Positions 35,201-47,200 of a stretch of 64,000 nt of DNA are shown here, piece after piece. A program made the position numbers and the translations under genes. The DNA is taken from the NCBI GenBank assembly GCA_958510825.1, contig OY294046.1:48899794-48963793 (forward strand), given 5' to 3'. The stretch is from Brachypterus glaber. Lineage: Eukaryota > Arthropoda > Insecta > Coleoptera > Kateretidae. Under the pieces are notes generated by a model, which saw only the letters and a list, made by a program, of their open reading frames with translations, did not search any database and was not told the DNA's origin. How positions within the stretch are numbered: the stretch's first letter is position 1; each line of letters opens with the position of its first letter.

Positions 35201-38200
35201 GAAAAGTTTCCCTTCTATGTTTTTGACTTTTGGGAGGATCAATTTCAATGTTTGGTTTTATGGAAGGAAAGTTGTTTGTATCAGAGTACACTTGATAAAT
35301 ATGGTCATTTTTAGGCAAGAGATCAGCACTATTATCAAAGCCCTCGTCGATGTAATTCGGTACATTGAATTTTCTATAGAATGTTTTGGAGTGGTCAGAA
35401 TTGAAGTAATTCAAAGTAGGACTTTGAGTTTCAGAAAAGTTAACCTTTTTAAGTTTTGGTGTTAAAGTTTTAATTTCAGATAAAATTTTCTCTCGTGCTG
35501 ACTCCATACTTTGGTGCTTGCTACTTGAGGATGAATACGAAGAGTAATCTGATCTAGGGGACGAACCCTTGGAGTCTAACTGAGGGGAAGTACTACTTTG
35601 GTAAGAGGGGATTGTTATATTTATTTGATTGTACACTGGTGGTGGGGGAGGTGGGGGGTAATTAGGGATTTCTAGATTATCGTTGGCTTCAAATGCATCG
35701 ATGGAATCTTTGAGATTAGTATTTAACACATCAATTTCATGCTCTAAAATAAAAACAAACAATTTATTAATAAAACACACAAAACATAATTTAAAATTAG
35801 TTCAATAAATAAACAAAATAATCAGCAAATAATAATTGTCAGTAAAAAATATATCTAAAAAACAAAAGTATCTATCGATGGCTAAAAATAGAATACTGAG
35901 CTTTGAAGGTACATGATTCAATCTGCGGGGAAACGCTTATTTTAAACACTATATTGGCCTTACATCCCATTCATGTCGGAAATAAGCGTTTCCCCTCAGA
36001 TTGCTTTGTGTCTCTTAAAAGCTCATATGAGGAGTGCCGGATCAAAATCCGCCATGTGCACTTAACAAAACAATGAGTTATTGCTGGTTGGAGGCCAATT
36101 CTGCAGAAAAAAAATACTCGAAGTGGCACTAGGAGTCTTATAGTTCCATTTGGTAAAAATTTTCATCAAAAATAGTCCACGATAGTAAATTCAGATGGTG
36201 GATTTTGATCCGGTACTCCTCATATGATGATCCATCAGTGGTTTTAACATTGTAACTTATCTTCAACAGGCCAATCTCGGTAGTCTCCTTTAATTGAAGA
36301 CTTAATACACATTATAAGCATATCAAAATAAAAGCAACAGAAATGAAAACAAAAAATATCGATAAAATAACTTCTCTATAACACACAAAAACTCCAAAAT
36401 CACCTGATCTGCATATGACATTGTCCACAAAGTGGAACTCTAGCTCCACCAATGGCAGCAGCATTTAAAACACCTCTACCACGTTTGGGAGCAAACCCAA
36501 CAGCACCAGATTGTCGTCCAGCACCTGCACCTACAGTCGAGGGGGGAACATTGGGCTTAGTAACATTTTGGCTAGGATTAGGAGCACCAGGTGCTTTTAC
36601 ATGCTTGACAGGACCCTGGGTGTTAGGAGCATAAACTTGTCTTATAGGCGGAGCAGGAGCTTTAGTACTCTGTGGAAGCGGAGCAACAGTCGGAAGGGAT
36701 TTACGATGTTGAGGAGTAACTTTAGGAGGTTGAGGAGTACTTTGAGGTTGAGGCTCATAACCCTGACTTCCTGATGCCTTAGATTTAATAAATGGAGAGC
36801 TGATAGGTTGCGGATTCGTTAGATGCATTCCCATCACGCCTGGTGGATCCACAACTGGAGCATTAACTTGCTTAAATGGGTGTATTTTAGTAGTTATAAT
36901 ATTTTTCGCGATTTCGATGGTTTCCTGTTTTTGAGAATGTTCATATTCTTCAGTTACCATTTTTCTTCTTTGTACTTGAACGTTGCCACTTCTAGACGTT
37001 TCGAAACTTTCAGAATGATCCTTTTTCATTTCTTCTAACTGTTCTCTATGTGCTTTTTCTGAAACACTCTCCGTGGTGCTACCAGTTTGTGACGAATACG
37101 ATCTTTGCGAGTCTGATATTTGCTGGTTTTGCATTTGCAGACTTTTTTGAAAAGCATTCTCACTTTGACTTTCCTGATAAGACATCGCTGAGGATTGGTA
37201 TAACTGAGGACTAGGATAATTTTGAGTTTGAACTTGAGAAGTATACATTTGAGTTGGTTTTTCTGCTTGTTTAGAATTAGCACTTTGTTGACAAGTTTTC
37301 ATTTGCTGACACACCTTGGCCTGTGGACATGTTTGACATGATCTTGTACATATTTGGTCTTGGGTTTGAGAATTTAGAGATATTTGTGGTTGTTGGCTTG
37401 CAAAAGAATTTTGATATGTTTGAGATTGTTGAAAATTTTGAAGTTGTTGTCTAGGTTGAGCATTTTGATACGTTTGAGGTTTTTGGTAAGTTTTAGGTTG
37501 TCGAGTAGTTTGTGCATTTTGGTATGTTTGGGCTTGTTGATTAGTTTGTGATTCTTGACTTTCCTGAACTTGTTGAGAAGCCTGACTCTCAGAGTAAAAA
37601 TCCTCATTACGCTTATAAAACTCCATACCTTGCACTTTTTCTATTAAATCTCTCTTTTCTTTATATTGTGGTATAAAAGTACTTAAGCTCTGTTTAGCAT
37701 GTTCAACTCTAGAGTCTCTAGGTGTAGGTAAAGGCTCACGTGACCTCAAGGGATTTGGTGGGGGACCCGCAGCAGGTGATCTTGGTCGCTCCACGCTTAA
37801 TCTTGATCCACCAGGTAAAGGGGAAGGACTTCTTTCTCTTCCAGGACATGGACTTGGTGATCTTGATACTGCAGGACTTTTCGGATCCAAAACATTAACT
37901 GTAGGAGCCAAGCATTCATGGGCAACTAGATTAACTTGATAATAAGGAATAGTTGACGGTGGTTTATTAATCATACTGGGCGATACAGGGCGTCTGGAAG
38001 AACTTGTAGACCTACTATCGTCCATTACAGGTTGAAAAGACATTTGAGTTGCAGGTTGATGATCTCCAGGTTGTACAGTTATAATAGGCTTTTTCATAGG
38101 TTCTTGTGCTCTCATAGGTTTATTTGGCGCTTGGTGTAAATTATGACTAGATTTTTGTTGCTCGTGCCTTACTTGCGCTTTTTGAACACGCTCCATGTGT

Positions 38201-41200
38201 TTTATTTCTGCTTCTGCTTCTTCTTCTAAGTTTACCTGATATTGAGGTAATCCTTGCGCGGGATGTAAAGCAGAACTCAACTGCATTGGTTTCTTAAAAA
38301 CAACTTGTTCCGCTTGTCTAACTATGCTTTCTATCTCTGCCGGTTTAGAAGAAGCTACAGTATGTTTAAATTGTTTCTTAGAAGACTGTTGCTTACTGTT
38401 AGTTTCTTCTATAGTTTTCTCGGTTTGGATGTAACCACTCTTTCCTTCGCTCACGATTATACTTTTAGGGGATTTAGCTTTTTCTGGTACGGGTGTCAAA
38501 ACTGGGGGTGTGGTAACAATATCAACAGAAAAATTAGAATGATCTGTTTTATTTTGAAAAGAACAACTAAACCCTTGAAATATCGGGGCAAAACTTGCAG
38601 GACTTTGAATGGGCTCGGGTTCTTCCAAACGATGTTTAGTTATTGTGGCGGGTACAGCCGGTTTTAACTCTCGTTTCTCTATTATCTTCACATGTTTACT
38701 ATCCTTTTCCCTTTTGCTTTCAGTTTCTTCCGAATCCTCTATTCTAATAGGCGGCATTTCTTTGATAACAACCGGAGGCATTTCTCTAATAATCACCTTT
38801 TCTTCTCTTTGAGGAGGGTGAAATGATTCAGGCAATTGAGAAGGCATCTTTGGCTTAGTAAGCGTAGATTTATCTACAGTATATTTCATTGTAGATTCCT
38901 CTTTAAGTGCTGAGTCTTCCATAGTAAAACTGCTCTCACTAAATGGCGTATATGGCCTATCTGAGGCTGTTGTAAGAGCAGAACTCATTGTCAATCGTTC
39001 TTGTGGTTTGGGTAAGTCTTCAAAAAACTTTTCCGCAGGATCTTTTTTCTTATAAACAGGAACTGGAGGCCCAACAGGAGTGAAAACTGGTGTAAAAGGT
39101 CTTTCCGGTGCAATGACCAAAGCCTTAACAAACTTACTTTCAGATTTACTATCAAGCTTCTTTTTTGTTTCAGGTTGAGGTTCTTTTTTATCGATAATTA
39201 TAGGGTGTTCAGGTGGAAAATACGGTACAGTTTCTTCTGGCAAAGGTACTGGATCTAAAGGATTACCAGGCACAGTAAATGGTACACCTGGAGCTATATT
39301 TAGAGCAGATGCAAAAGCCGTAGAAGAGTGCTTCGTTTTAGGAATTTCAGAGAAAGGATCGGTACGCAATGCTTGAGTCATCTGTGATTCCCAAGCTTGC
39401 GGTACCGCGTTCGTTATCTGACTGGGTAATCTACATTGGTTTGTGTTTGGTTCATACTGTGAAGGTCTTCTGAGCTCACATGTTCCATCAGGACAAGGTT
39501 GCTTTAAGCTGCATACACCACTTGTACATTGAGCATCGCCTACTATTTTTGTCTCAATCTGTAACCCCAAAGGCGGAGGAGATTTAGGTCTTGTTTTCAT
39601 GATGCCTTCCACGAGTTTTTGAGTCTCTAAAGTTTCTGTAATAGTTTCTATACATTCAATGGCACTTTTACGTTCAATGTAACTGGAAACTTCTTCTGAA
39701 CATAAAGACATTTTTGGGTGTTGATAGGCAGCCATTTCTGTATATTCGTCGTAATAATCTGACTCAGCTAATTCTTCCTTTTTTGCTAAGAGTTGAGCCT
39801 CTATCTGTGAAGGAGGGGGGAAGTACAAAGGACAAGCGGTAGGAAGTTCTATTTCTTCAGGGGGAGGTGGCCACACTACGTTTGAGACGCTACGTCCTTA
39901 CGTTAAAAGAAAAACAGCACAAAAAAAAGGAAAAAAAAAGAAAAAATTAGGTTAATAAAGCATAAAGCGAATGTCTTATAAATATAAAAATAGTATAACT
40001 TTACAAAAACTAAATAATATCCAATTTTCAATACAAAAATGTACATATAAAAAAGTTTATATTACAAAAATGAACACAAAAAACAATTGTTTAATCCAAC
40101 GATAATATTTTTGCTGCTTTTTGATTAATTTAACTATATATTACAGTCAATTCAACATTATAGTTAGATGATTTAACCATATAATGTTTATATCAACCAT
40201 AGCATATGATATGCTGCATATGCGCAAATATACCATATAGTTAAGATATAGGAAAATATCGTTAATAAATATGCAGTACCTCCTAACTGAAATTTTCGAG
40301 CAATAAACATACAAACCTTTTAACTACAATATAAGGTAGAATAGTTTAAATGTAAGACTTAAACATCTTTAGGCACAATAAGTAATCTTACACCACTTTA
40401 TTTATATTGCTATGAATATTAAAAATATAGTAAAGAGCAACTCTAAGAACTGTTTTTTGTCGCTCCTGAAAAATTTGACTTTTTACACTTAGGAGGTATT
40501 GCAAGTTCATGGTCGATATGCTATGGTTAAATTAACTATATATTAAATTAAATATAAGGTAGTTAAATTAACCATACGGTTTTTTAATCGAATTATATAT
40601 TGAATACACCATATCATATGGATAAATTAATCAATAAAAAAAAACAATGTTGTTTAAACTTTTTTTGTGTGTGTATGTTATTGATAGGTTAGTAAAATGG
40701 TTAGAATTGGTTAAAATAGCTGGTTGGCATTGCATAATAGAGACCTTGTTATTTTTGTGAGAAATATAAAAAACAATATAAAAAATTTCCTTTAAAATTG
40801 CTTGTGAAACTTTTAATTTGATGTTATCATTAAAGGAGATATTTAAATTCAAAAACTCATTTATTTTTCTTACGATCAGAATTAAAGAAACGTCTATATT
40901 TTTCTTTTTGACGCCCAGGAAAATTTTTTAATTTAAATATGTTGGCTGACACAGTACCAAACTTTAAATGGTTAAGCACCATTTTGAAGAAAATTTCTTA
41001 TATTTTTTACTATGTGGTTTAAAAAAAACTAGGTCCCAATTAATTTAAATTAAATTAAAATGTTTAAAAATTATTCTAAAACTAGGGAGAATGGACGGGG
41101 TTTCGTATTAAAGCATTTATCTGGAAATAAAGAAATATGTATTTACAATGATGAAATTTAACAAAAAAGTTATACTATTTTAATATTTTTTTTCAACAAA

Positions 41201-44200
41201 ATAAAAATTAAATATGTTTTTTGCATAAGAAGCAAGTGTTTCAAAAGTTGTTTAAGCAAAAGTACCTCTAAATATGGCACCCGCAGGTTTGTGTGTTTGT
41301 GTTTGGTAACGGCCTAAGAAAGAAAATTAAACACAATGTCAAGGAAAATAAAAACATTTAAACAACTAGTATACTTGGTAGGTAAATATTTAAAAACAAG
41401 AAAATAAAAAAAGGTTTATTCAGTAAACTATTATAATTTATAAAATACTTTTAAGTATCATTTTAGTAATTTTAAAAGAAGTAAAGTAAGAAGCAACATT
41501 TATTTTAATACTTTTAAATTTTAGGGAATATTATCAGATACTATCTACTAGATAATATATAGTGGACTTTAAACTTTACTTGTTGATCGTTAAATCACAG
41601 ACAAAAACAGATCCAAACCACTGAGAGTGAGAGAAATACTTTATAAGGCAAAGTACCGTAAATTGGGGATACTTTGATTCCTGATCAAAGTATACCCTGG
41701 GATCCAATTAGGTACAACTTATGTCATCAATTTTAATTATTAAAACAGGATAACAATCTATTTTTTCTGAAATAAAAAGCATTACATCAAAGTCTGACAA
41801 GCTTATTCCAAAAATTTTTACTGTTTTCCGCTACTCAAAATAGTGTCGGATCTGTTATATCTGCGGTTAAATTGATAACTTTCTTACCTGCTGTGGATAC
41901 AGGGCTGCTGAAATTTGGCTGCGTAGAATAGGAAGTTGGGGACCTTGGTGATAAAGGAGCACCTCTTGGTAATGTGCTAGGTGGAGACAATGGGGCGCTC
42001 ACACTTGAAAATGGTTTTGGTGCTGTTGAATAGTTACTAGCCTAAAAAACAAAACTTAATTAAAATTTAAATCAAAACAGATTCTAAAAAGTATTAGTCT
42101 AAGATATAGAAACACTTTTGTATCTACTTTTATGTTGGAAATTTTTTTTATAACTGCTTAGAAGCCGTAATGACGCATCACCAGCCAGTAAAAAACACTT
42201 ACTTTGACAACCTTCATTTATAAACAAAATTTTTTCAACACAAAAGTGGAAACAGAAGCGTATCCAGACTATGGACTAAATGTGCAAAAACAATAAAAAT
42301 AAAAATTAGTTTAAAAAATTTGGTGCATTGAAATATATCAATCGTGTATTAAGAAAAATGTTGCAGTTTTTGTATACTTGCTGTTCGTTGTGGAAAATGT
42401 GAAATGTTTTTTGAAGAGCTTCTGAATTTTGTAATAGAGACTAAGTAATTTTAATGCCTATAGTAAAAAAGATACGAACTTTAAAAATGATGTCCTGTTA
42501 CAGGGCCCCATTGAAATCCCAAATACATACATAAAATAACTCCTGCATTAGAAATATACAGGGTGATCAATAACTGGCATGCCAAAATTTAAGAGGTGGT
42601 TCTGCATCCAAAAATATCAAAAAAAAGTTCCTATAAAGGTTGATCCGCAAATGAGCCCTAAGGGAGATACGGTCCTTTAAAATTGTAATAAAAATAGGGT
42701 TTTTAATTAATAACTCTGGTACCCTTTAAGCTAGAGCGACGAGTTTTGCATGTATACTAGTATTAATAAGGGCAATAAGTTTATGTTAATTTATTTTTTT
42801 GAAATTATCCAGAGGCGTCCCTAGACGGAAAAATGTATTAGGCTTAACACATTTTTCCCAAAACTTTTTTATGTGTACTTTTTTTTGGATTTTTTGTAAA
42901 AAATATGGATTCCTTGAGTAAAAATACATCAAAAATGTCACATAGTGTAACAATGTAGGAGCAACCGTTTTCAAAAATAAATGCAATTAAGAGGAAGTAA
43001 CATTTTGTGTCACCAAAAACGTTACTTTTTAAAAGGCTATTACTCCTTTAATATTAGATTTAGGTGTTTTGGCGAAGCAGTTTTAAATCAAGAATCACCC
43101 CGCAGCATTAAAATTTTATTAATGCTTTTTTTTGTTCCCCATTCAATATGTCATTTTCGAAGAGCCGTAGCTCCCTTATGGTTAATTTCCGGACCAACCT
43201 TTATAGAAACTTTTTTTCATATTTTAGATTTTAAGCTTTCACGGCCATTAAGATATAAAGAACTTTCACTTTCGGGTTTAGACCGTGTTAATGGATTTTC
43301 ACTTTCCGACGTTTCGTCTCTTACTACTAGAGACATCTTCAGGGATTAATCTGAAACTAAGTTTCGAATCAACTTGTGTCACTATTTATGACGAGTTGTG
43401 GTTATTCACCCGTGACGAGGTTTTTCCTATCAAAGACTTCCATATTGCAGGTAAGTGGTAACCAGTGTCCCGATTGAGCGGTATCACGGATAAAATAGGT
43501 AAACTTTTGAAGAAGTCAAATATTAAGCCTATATTTCGGTCCAACCAAAAATTAGGTCAATGTTTGACTGCAACAAAACACAAAATACCCCTGAGTTCAG
43601 AAGGCGTATATAAAATACCCTGCTCCTGTGGTACGGTTTACATAGGTGAAACTAAGAGAAAAATTTCTACAAGACTTCAAGAGCATGAGCGCTATATAAG
43701 AAAGAAACAAATTTCCTTATCGGCAGTAGCCGAACATGTACATGAAACAGGTCATAAAATCAATTTGTCTGAAACAAAACAAATATTAACAGAAAACAGA
43801 AAAATGCCAAGGAAGATACGGGAATCGATAGAAATCATCAAGCATCCTAACAATATCAATCGGGACACCGGTTACCACTTACCTGCAATATGGAAGTCTT
43901 TGATAGGAAAAACCTCGTCACGGGTGAATAACCACAACTCGTCATAATTCCCTGAAGATGTCTCTAGTAGTAAGAGACGAAACGTCGGAAAGTGAAAATC
44001 CATTAACACGGTCTAAACCCGAAAGTGAAAGTTCTTTATTTTTTTCATATTTTTGAATGTAGAATCACCTGTTAAATTTTGGCATGGCAGTTACTGATCA
44101 TCCTGTATAAATCGTCTTTTTCTATAACCAAACATATCTAGAAAAATACAACACAACTTTGACGTCATGTTTGAATTAATTTTTGAATTGAAATATCTTA

Positions 44201-47200
44201 TACAGGGCATCAAATTTAAAGTGTGAGGCACCGTTTTACAGGAAAGTTCTATCTTATTTTTTACTTTAGAATTCAAAAAAATTACCTAAGTTCAGTACAA
44301 CGTTGTAATTTTAATTATTTTACGTACCTTGTCTAGAAATTTGCTGAACGGAAGAGGTGTTGGATTATTATAAATGTTATTATTAAAATTTTTGTTATTG
44401 TTATTATTATAAAGGTTAGCAGTGGCTTCGGTTGCAACATTATTATTTTCAGTTGGCAGAATGTCATTCTCTTTATTCTCTTGTGGCTAAAATTGATTTT
44501 ATTATTTTTTATGAGATGCAGATAGTGCAAAAAGTTGCCAATTCATGCATTGGACGACACCAAGAAAAGTATATTTTATAATTTTAATACAATAAATATT
44601 TATAGACAAAATATAGTATTTCTATTTATTTACTTTTTTGTACAGGGTGGTTTAGAAATGGACTACAAAATTGTTTTAAAAAGCATGAAAATTGTAGCTC
44701 TTAAAATGCATGCAGTGTGATTAAATCATAAACTATTTGGTTTGGTAAAAGTAATAAGTTTTAAGGATATAATAGCTTTTTAGACATATATGGTAGGTAT
44801 AAAACTATGTGATTCTAACAAAATTATGCTGTTTCTTACATACATGTATAACATAAAAATTCAAAAAAATTTGACAAGTAAAACACATATTTTGTTGTAT
44901 AAATCTAACGTTACAAAAATGATCTTTCAATAACTACACTGCTCAACATTCAAAAATTTTCCGACACCATTTTAGTTGCATCTGGCTATATTTGATGAGC
45001 TGATTTCGAAACTTTTTTTCGTTTTTCTCGATCAGCTCAGCTTTTTTGATATGTAACGCACAGTGGTTTTTTGTTTATAGTTGTAGTAAAAAAAATATTT
45101 TGCGAAGGATTGGTTCTCTATTAATAGGGCTTTAACATATATTTTTATAAACCGCACATTTGTGTTAGTATTGGGTATAAAAATTAGAGTCATAACTTTG
45201 GTATTTATATAAAAAAAAATCAAAATATATCGAAAAAATACGAAAAACACTGTTTTTTTATTTATAAGCCATAAAAAAATCCCTTTTTTGGCTTAGAGCC
45301 CCACTTATAGAGAATCAATCCACGGCAAAAAAAAATTATTAGACCTAATTTTTTTTACTACAACTATAGGCAAAAAACCGCTGTGCGCTATATCTCCAGA
45401 AAACGATCTAATCGAAAAAAAAAAACGGAAAAAGGTTCAAAAATCAGCTCATCAAATATACCAGAGGCAACTAAAAGCTCCCCGGCAAATAAATAAATCT
45501 TTTTTGGTAGAGCAGTGTTATTACCCTTATAAGGATTCCTTGGAAGTCATTTTCAGAAAAGATTTAAAGTCTTTTTTAAAACACTGTATTTATATTGTGT
45601 CCATAAATACTAATATTAAAAGTATAAAATATATATAATCAATATTAAAATTACCTGGTAAGGTGCTGCGTAACTGTTGCCTTTTGGTGATATGGGTGAT
45701 GGGGTAGGTAACGAGTGGGTAGCTAGAGCTGATGAGATGGCGTTTGCTGGTATTCTACCACCCCTAAATAAGTAAATTTAAAATTTAAAATATTCTTTAA
45801 TTTTTTTCTCAGATTTTACATATTTTTAATTTTTTTTGTTGTTTTTTGCTTTCCCATTTTGACAATTTTCAAAATTTTAGGAAAGCCTTGTTTTACTTAC
45901 GGTTGTACAGTAACTGGAACGAGATTTGGTGATGGATTGTTGATGGCGATAGCAGCAGATTTTGCGTGAATATCACAATATAATTTATTGTTAATATTGT
46001 AATATCTGAAAATAACAACAATTTAATAATATTAAAAATATTATTAAATATTATATCTATCCATTTTGTGGCTAGAAGGGGCGAAATAAACACACAGAAT
46101 TACACAGTGGAGACCTAGAATAACTAAAAGAAGCGTCGGTAGACCTCAAAAGAGATGGGCTGACGAGGTAAAGCAAGTGGCCGGTAAACACTGGCTTTAA
46201 AAAGTGTAAAATAGGCACACATTGAAAGATTTGGAAAAGACCTACATCCTGCAGAAGAAGAAGAAAAAGAAGAAGAAGAAGAAGAAGAAGAAGAAGAAGA
46301 AGAAGAAGAAGAAGAAGAAGAAGAAGAAGAAGAAGAAGAAGCGCCATGAAGCAACAGGTGGATCGCCACTTGTTGCTAGATTTAGACAAGTACATGTCGT
46401 GCTTTGCCTACACCTGTCCCAATTTAGAGACTTTTAAGTCTTTAAAAGGGTAAAATAGATAGATAATGTAATATTTAATTATTTTTTTATAAATTTAATT
46501 AAAAATAAAAATTCCTCTCTTTAAAAATATTATAAAATAACTATATTAAAAATCTTACCCAACGTTTTTTAACGAGCTGCCACAAGTAGCGCACTTGAAG
46601 CACTCTACGTGAAGATTTTTGTCCTTAATCCGTACGAACACACCACTGAAAATGTTAAAATTAATAATTAATTAATTAATTAAATAGTTATTAAAAACAA
46701 TTTTCTAATAATCTTTTAGTATTGCAAAATAAAATAACGTCAAAATGACTTTGCAATAATGTAAAGTTCTTTTGTGAGTAGATGAATTATAAAACTGTCA
46801 AGTCTCAGTCTGGATTCGAACCAGAGTTCCCACGGTTTCCGGCCTGGTGCCCTTATTACTTCTTATATAAAATATTTTAGAAAATTGTTTTTATTGCAAG
46901 AAAAAAAGGATACTAACTAAAAATATATACAGAACTAACTAAGGACATAACCACAATAAATACGGAATAAATAAAAATTTTAACATAATCATGCAAAAAT
47001 AGAAAATAGATTTTTTTTGTATTTTTTTTGTATAAAAAAATAAATAACAAAAAAAAAGTAGCAGATCGATAAAAATAAATTAAAAATCTACACTACAAAA
47101 ATAAAAAGGTACAGTACAACATCAATCCAACTTTTATGTAAGTCGGACTTACACTATAACCCTTTCACAATCTGAGCAAATCGTAGCTCCTTCCGGATTC

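Larger units (their letters stand above)
43226..44038 (+). mobile_element. 5'-truncated Penelope-like element with inverted terminal copies
   Basis: 813 bp. The right terminus (about 43857-44037) is repeated in inverted orientation at the left (about 43257-43476, with one extra ~40-bp segment), the tail-inverted pLTR layout seen in Penelope-like elements. A 15-bp target duplication, TTTTTTTCATATTTT, flanks it at 43211-43225 and 44039-44053. The inner part encodes the C-terminal GIY-YIG endonuclease. It sits in a Zasp52 intron, antisense to the gene. Confidence 0.92.
42559..44105. mobile_element. mariner-type MITE split by a Penelope-like insertion
   Basis: Starts CAGGGTGATCAATAACTGGC after TA and ends with its inverse (GCAGTTACTGATCATCCTG) before TA. 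The inverted arms run for well over 100 bp (GGTTGATCCGCAAATGAGCC against TTTCCGGACCAACC). Removing 43226-44053 leaves about 720 bp. A second, partial copy of the right half lies at 55275-55525 and shows the uninterrupted site. Confidence 0.85.

Noticed and set aside
36452..38812. Several plus-strand open frames over the giant Zasp52 exon
   Set aside because: They are shadows of the 3.5-kb minus-strand coding exon, which has matching splice sites and phase.
46072..46437. Poly-Ser, poly-Leu and poly-Lys open frames
   Set aside because: They are translations of the (GAA)n microsatellite in both strands.
46797..46862. tRNA gene on the minus strand
   Set aside because: Only the T arm is well formed; no D arm, anticodon arm or acceptor pairing could be found.
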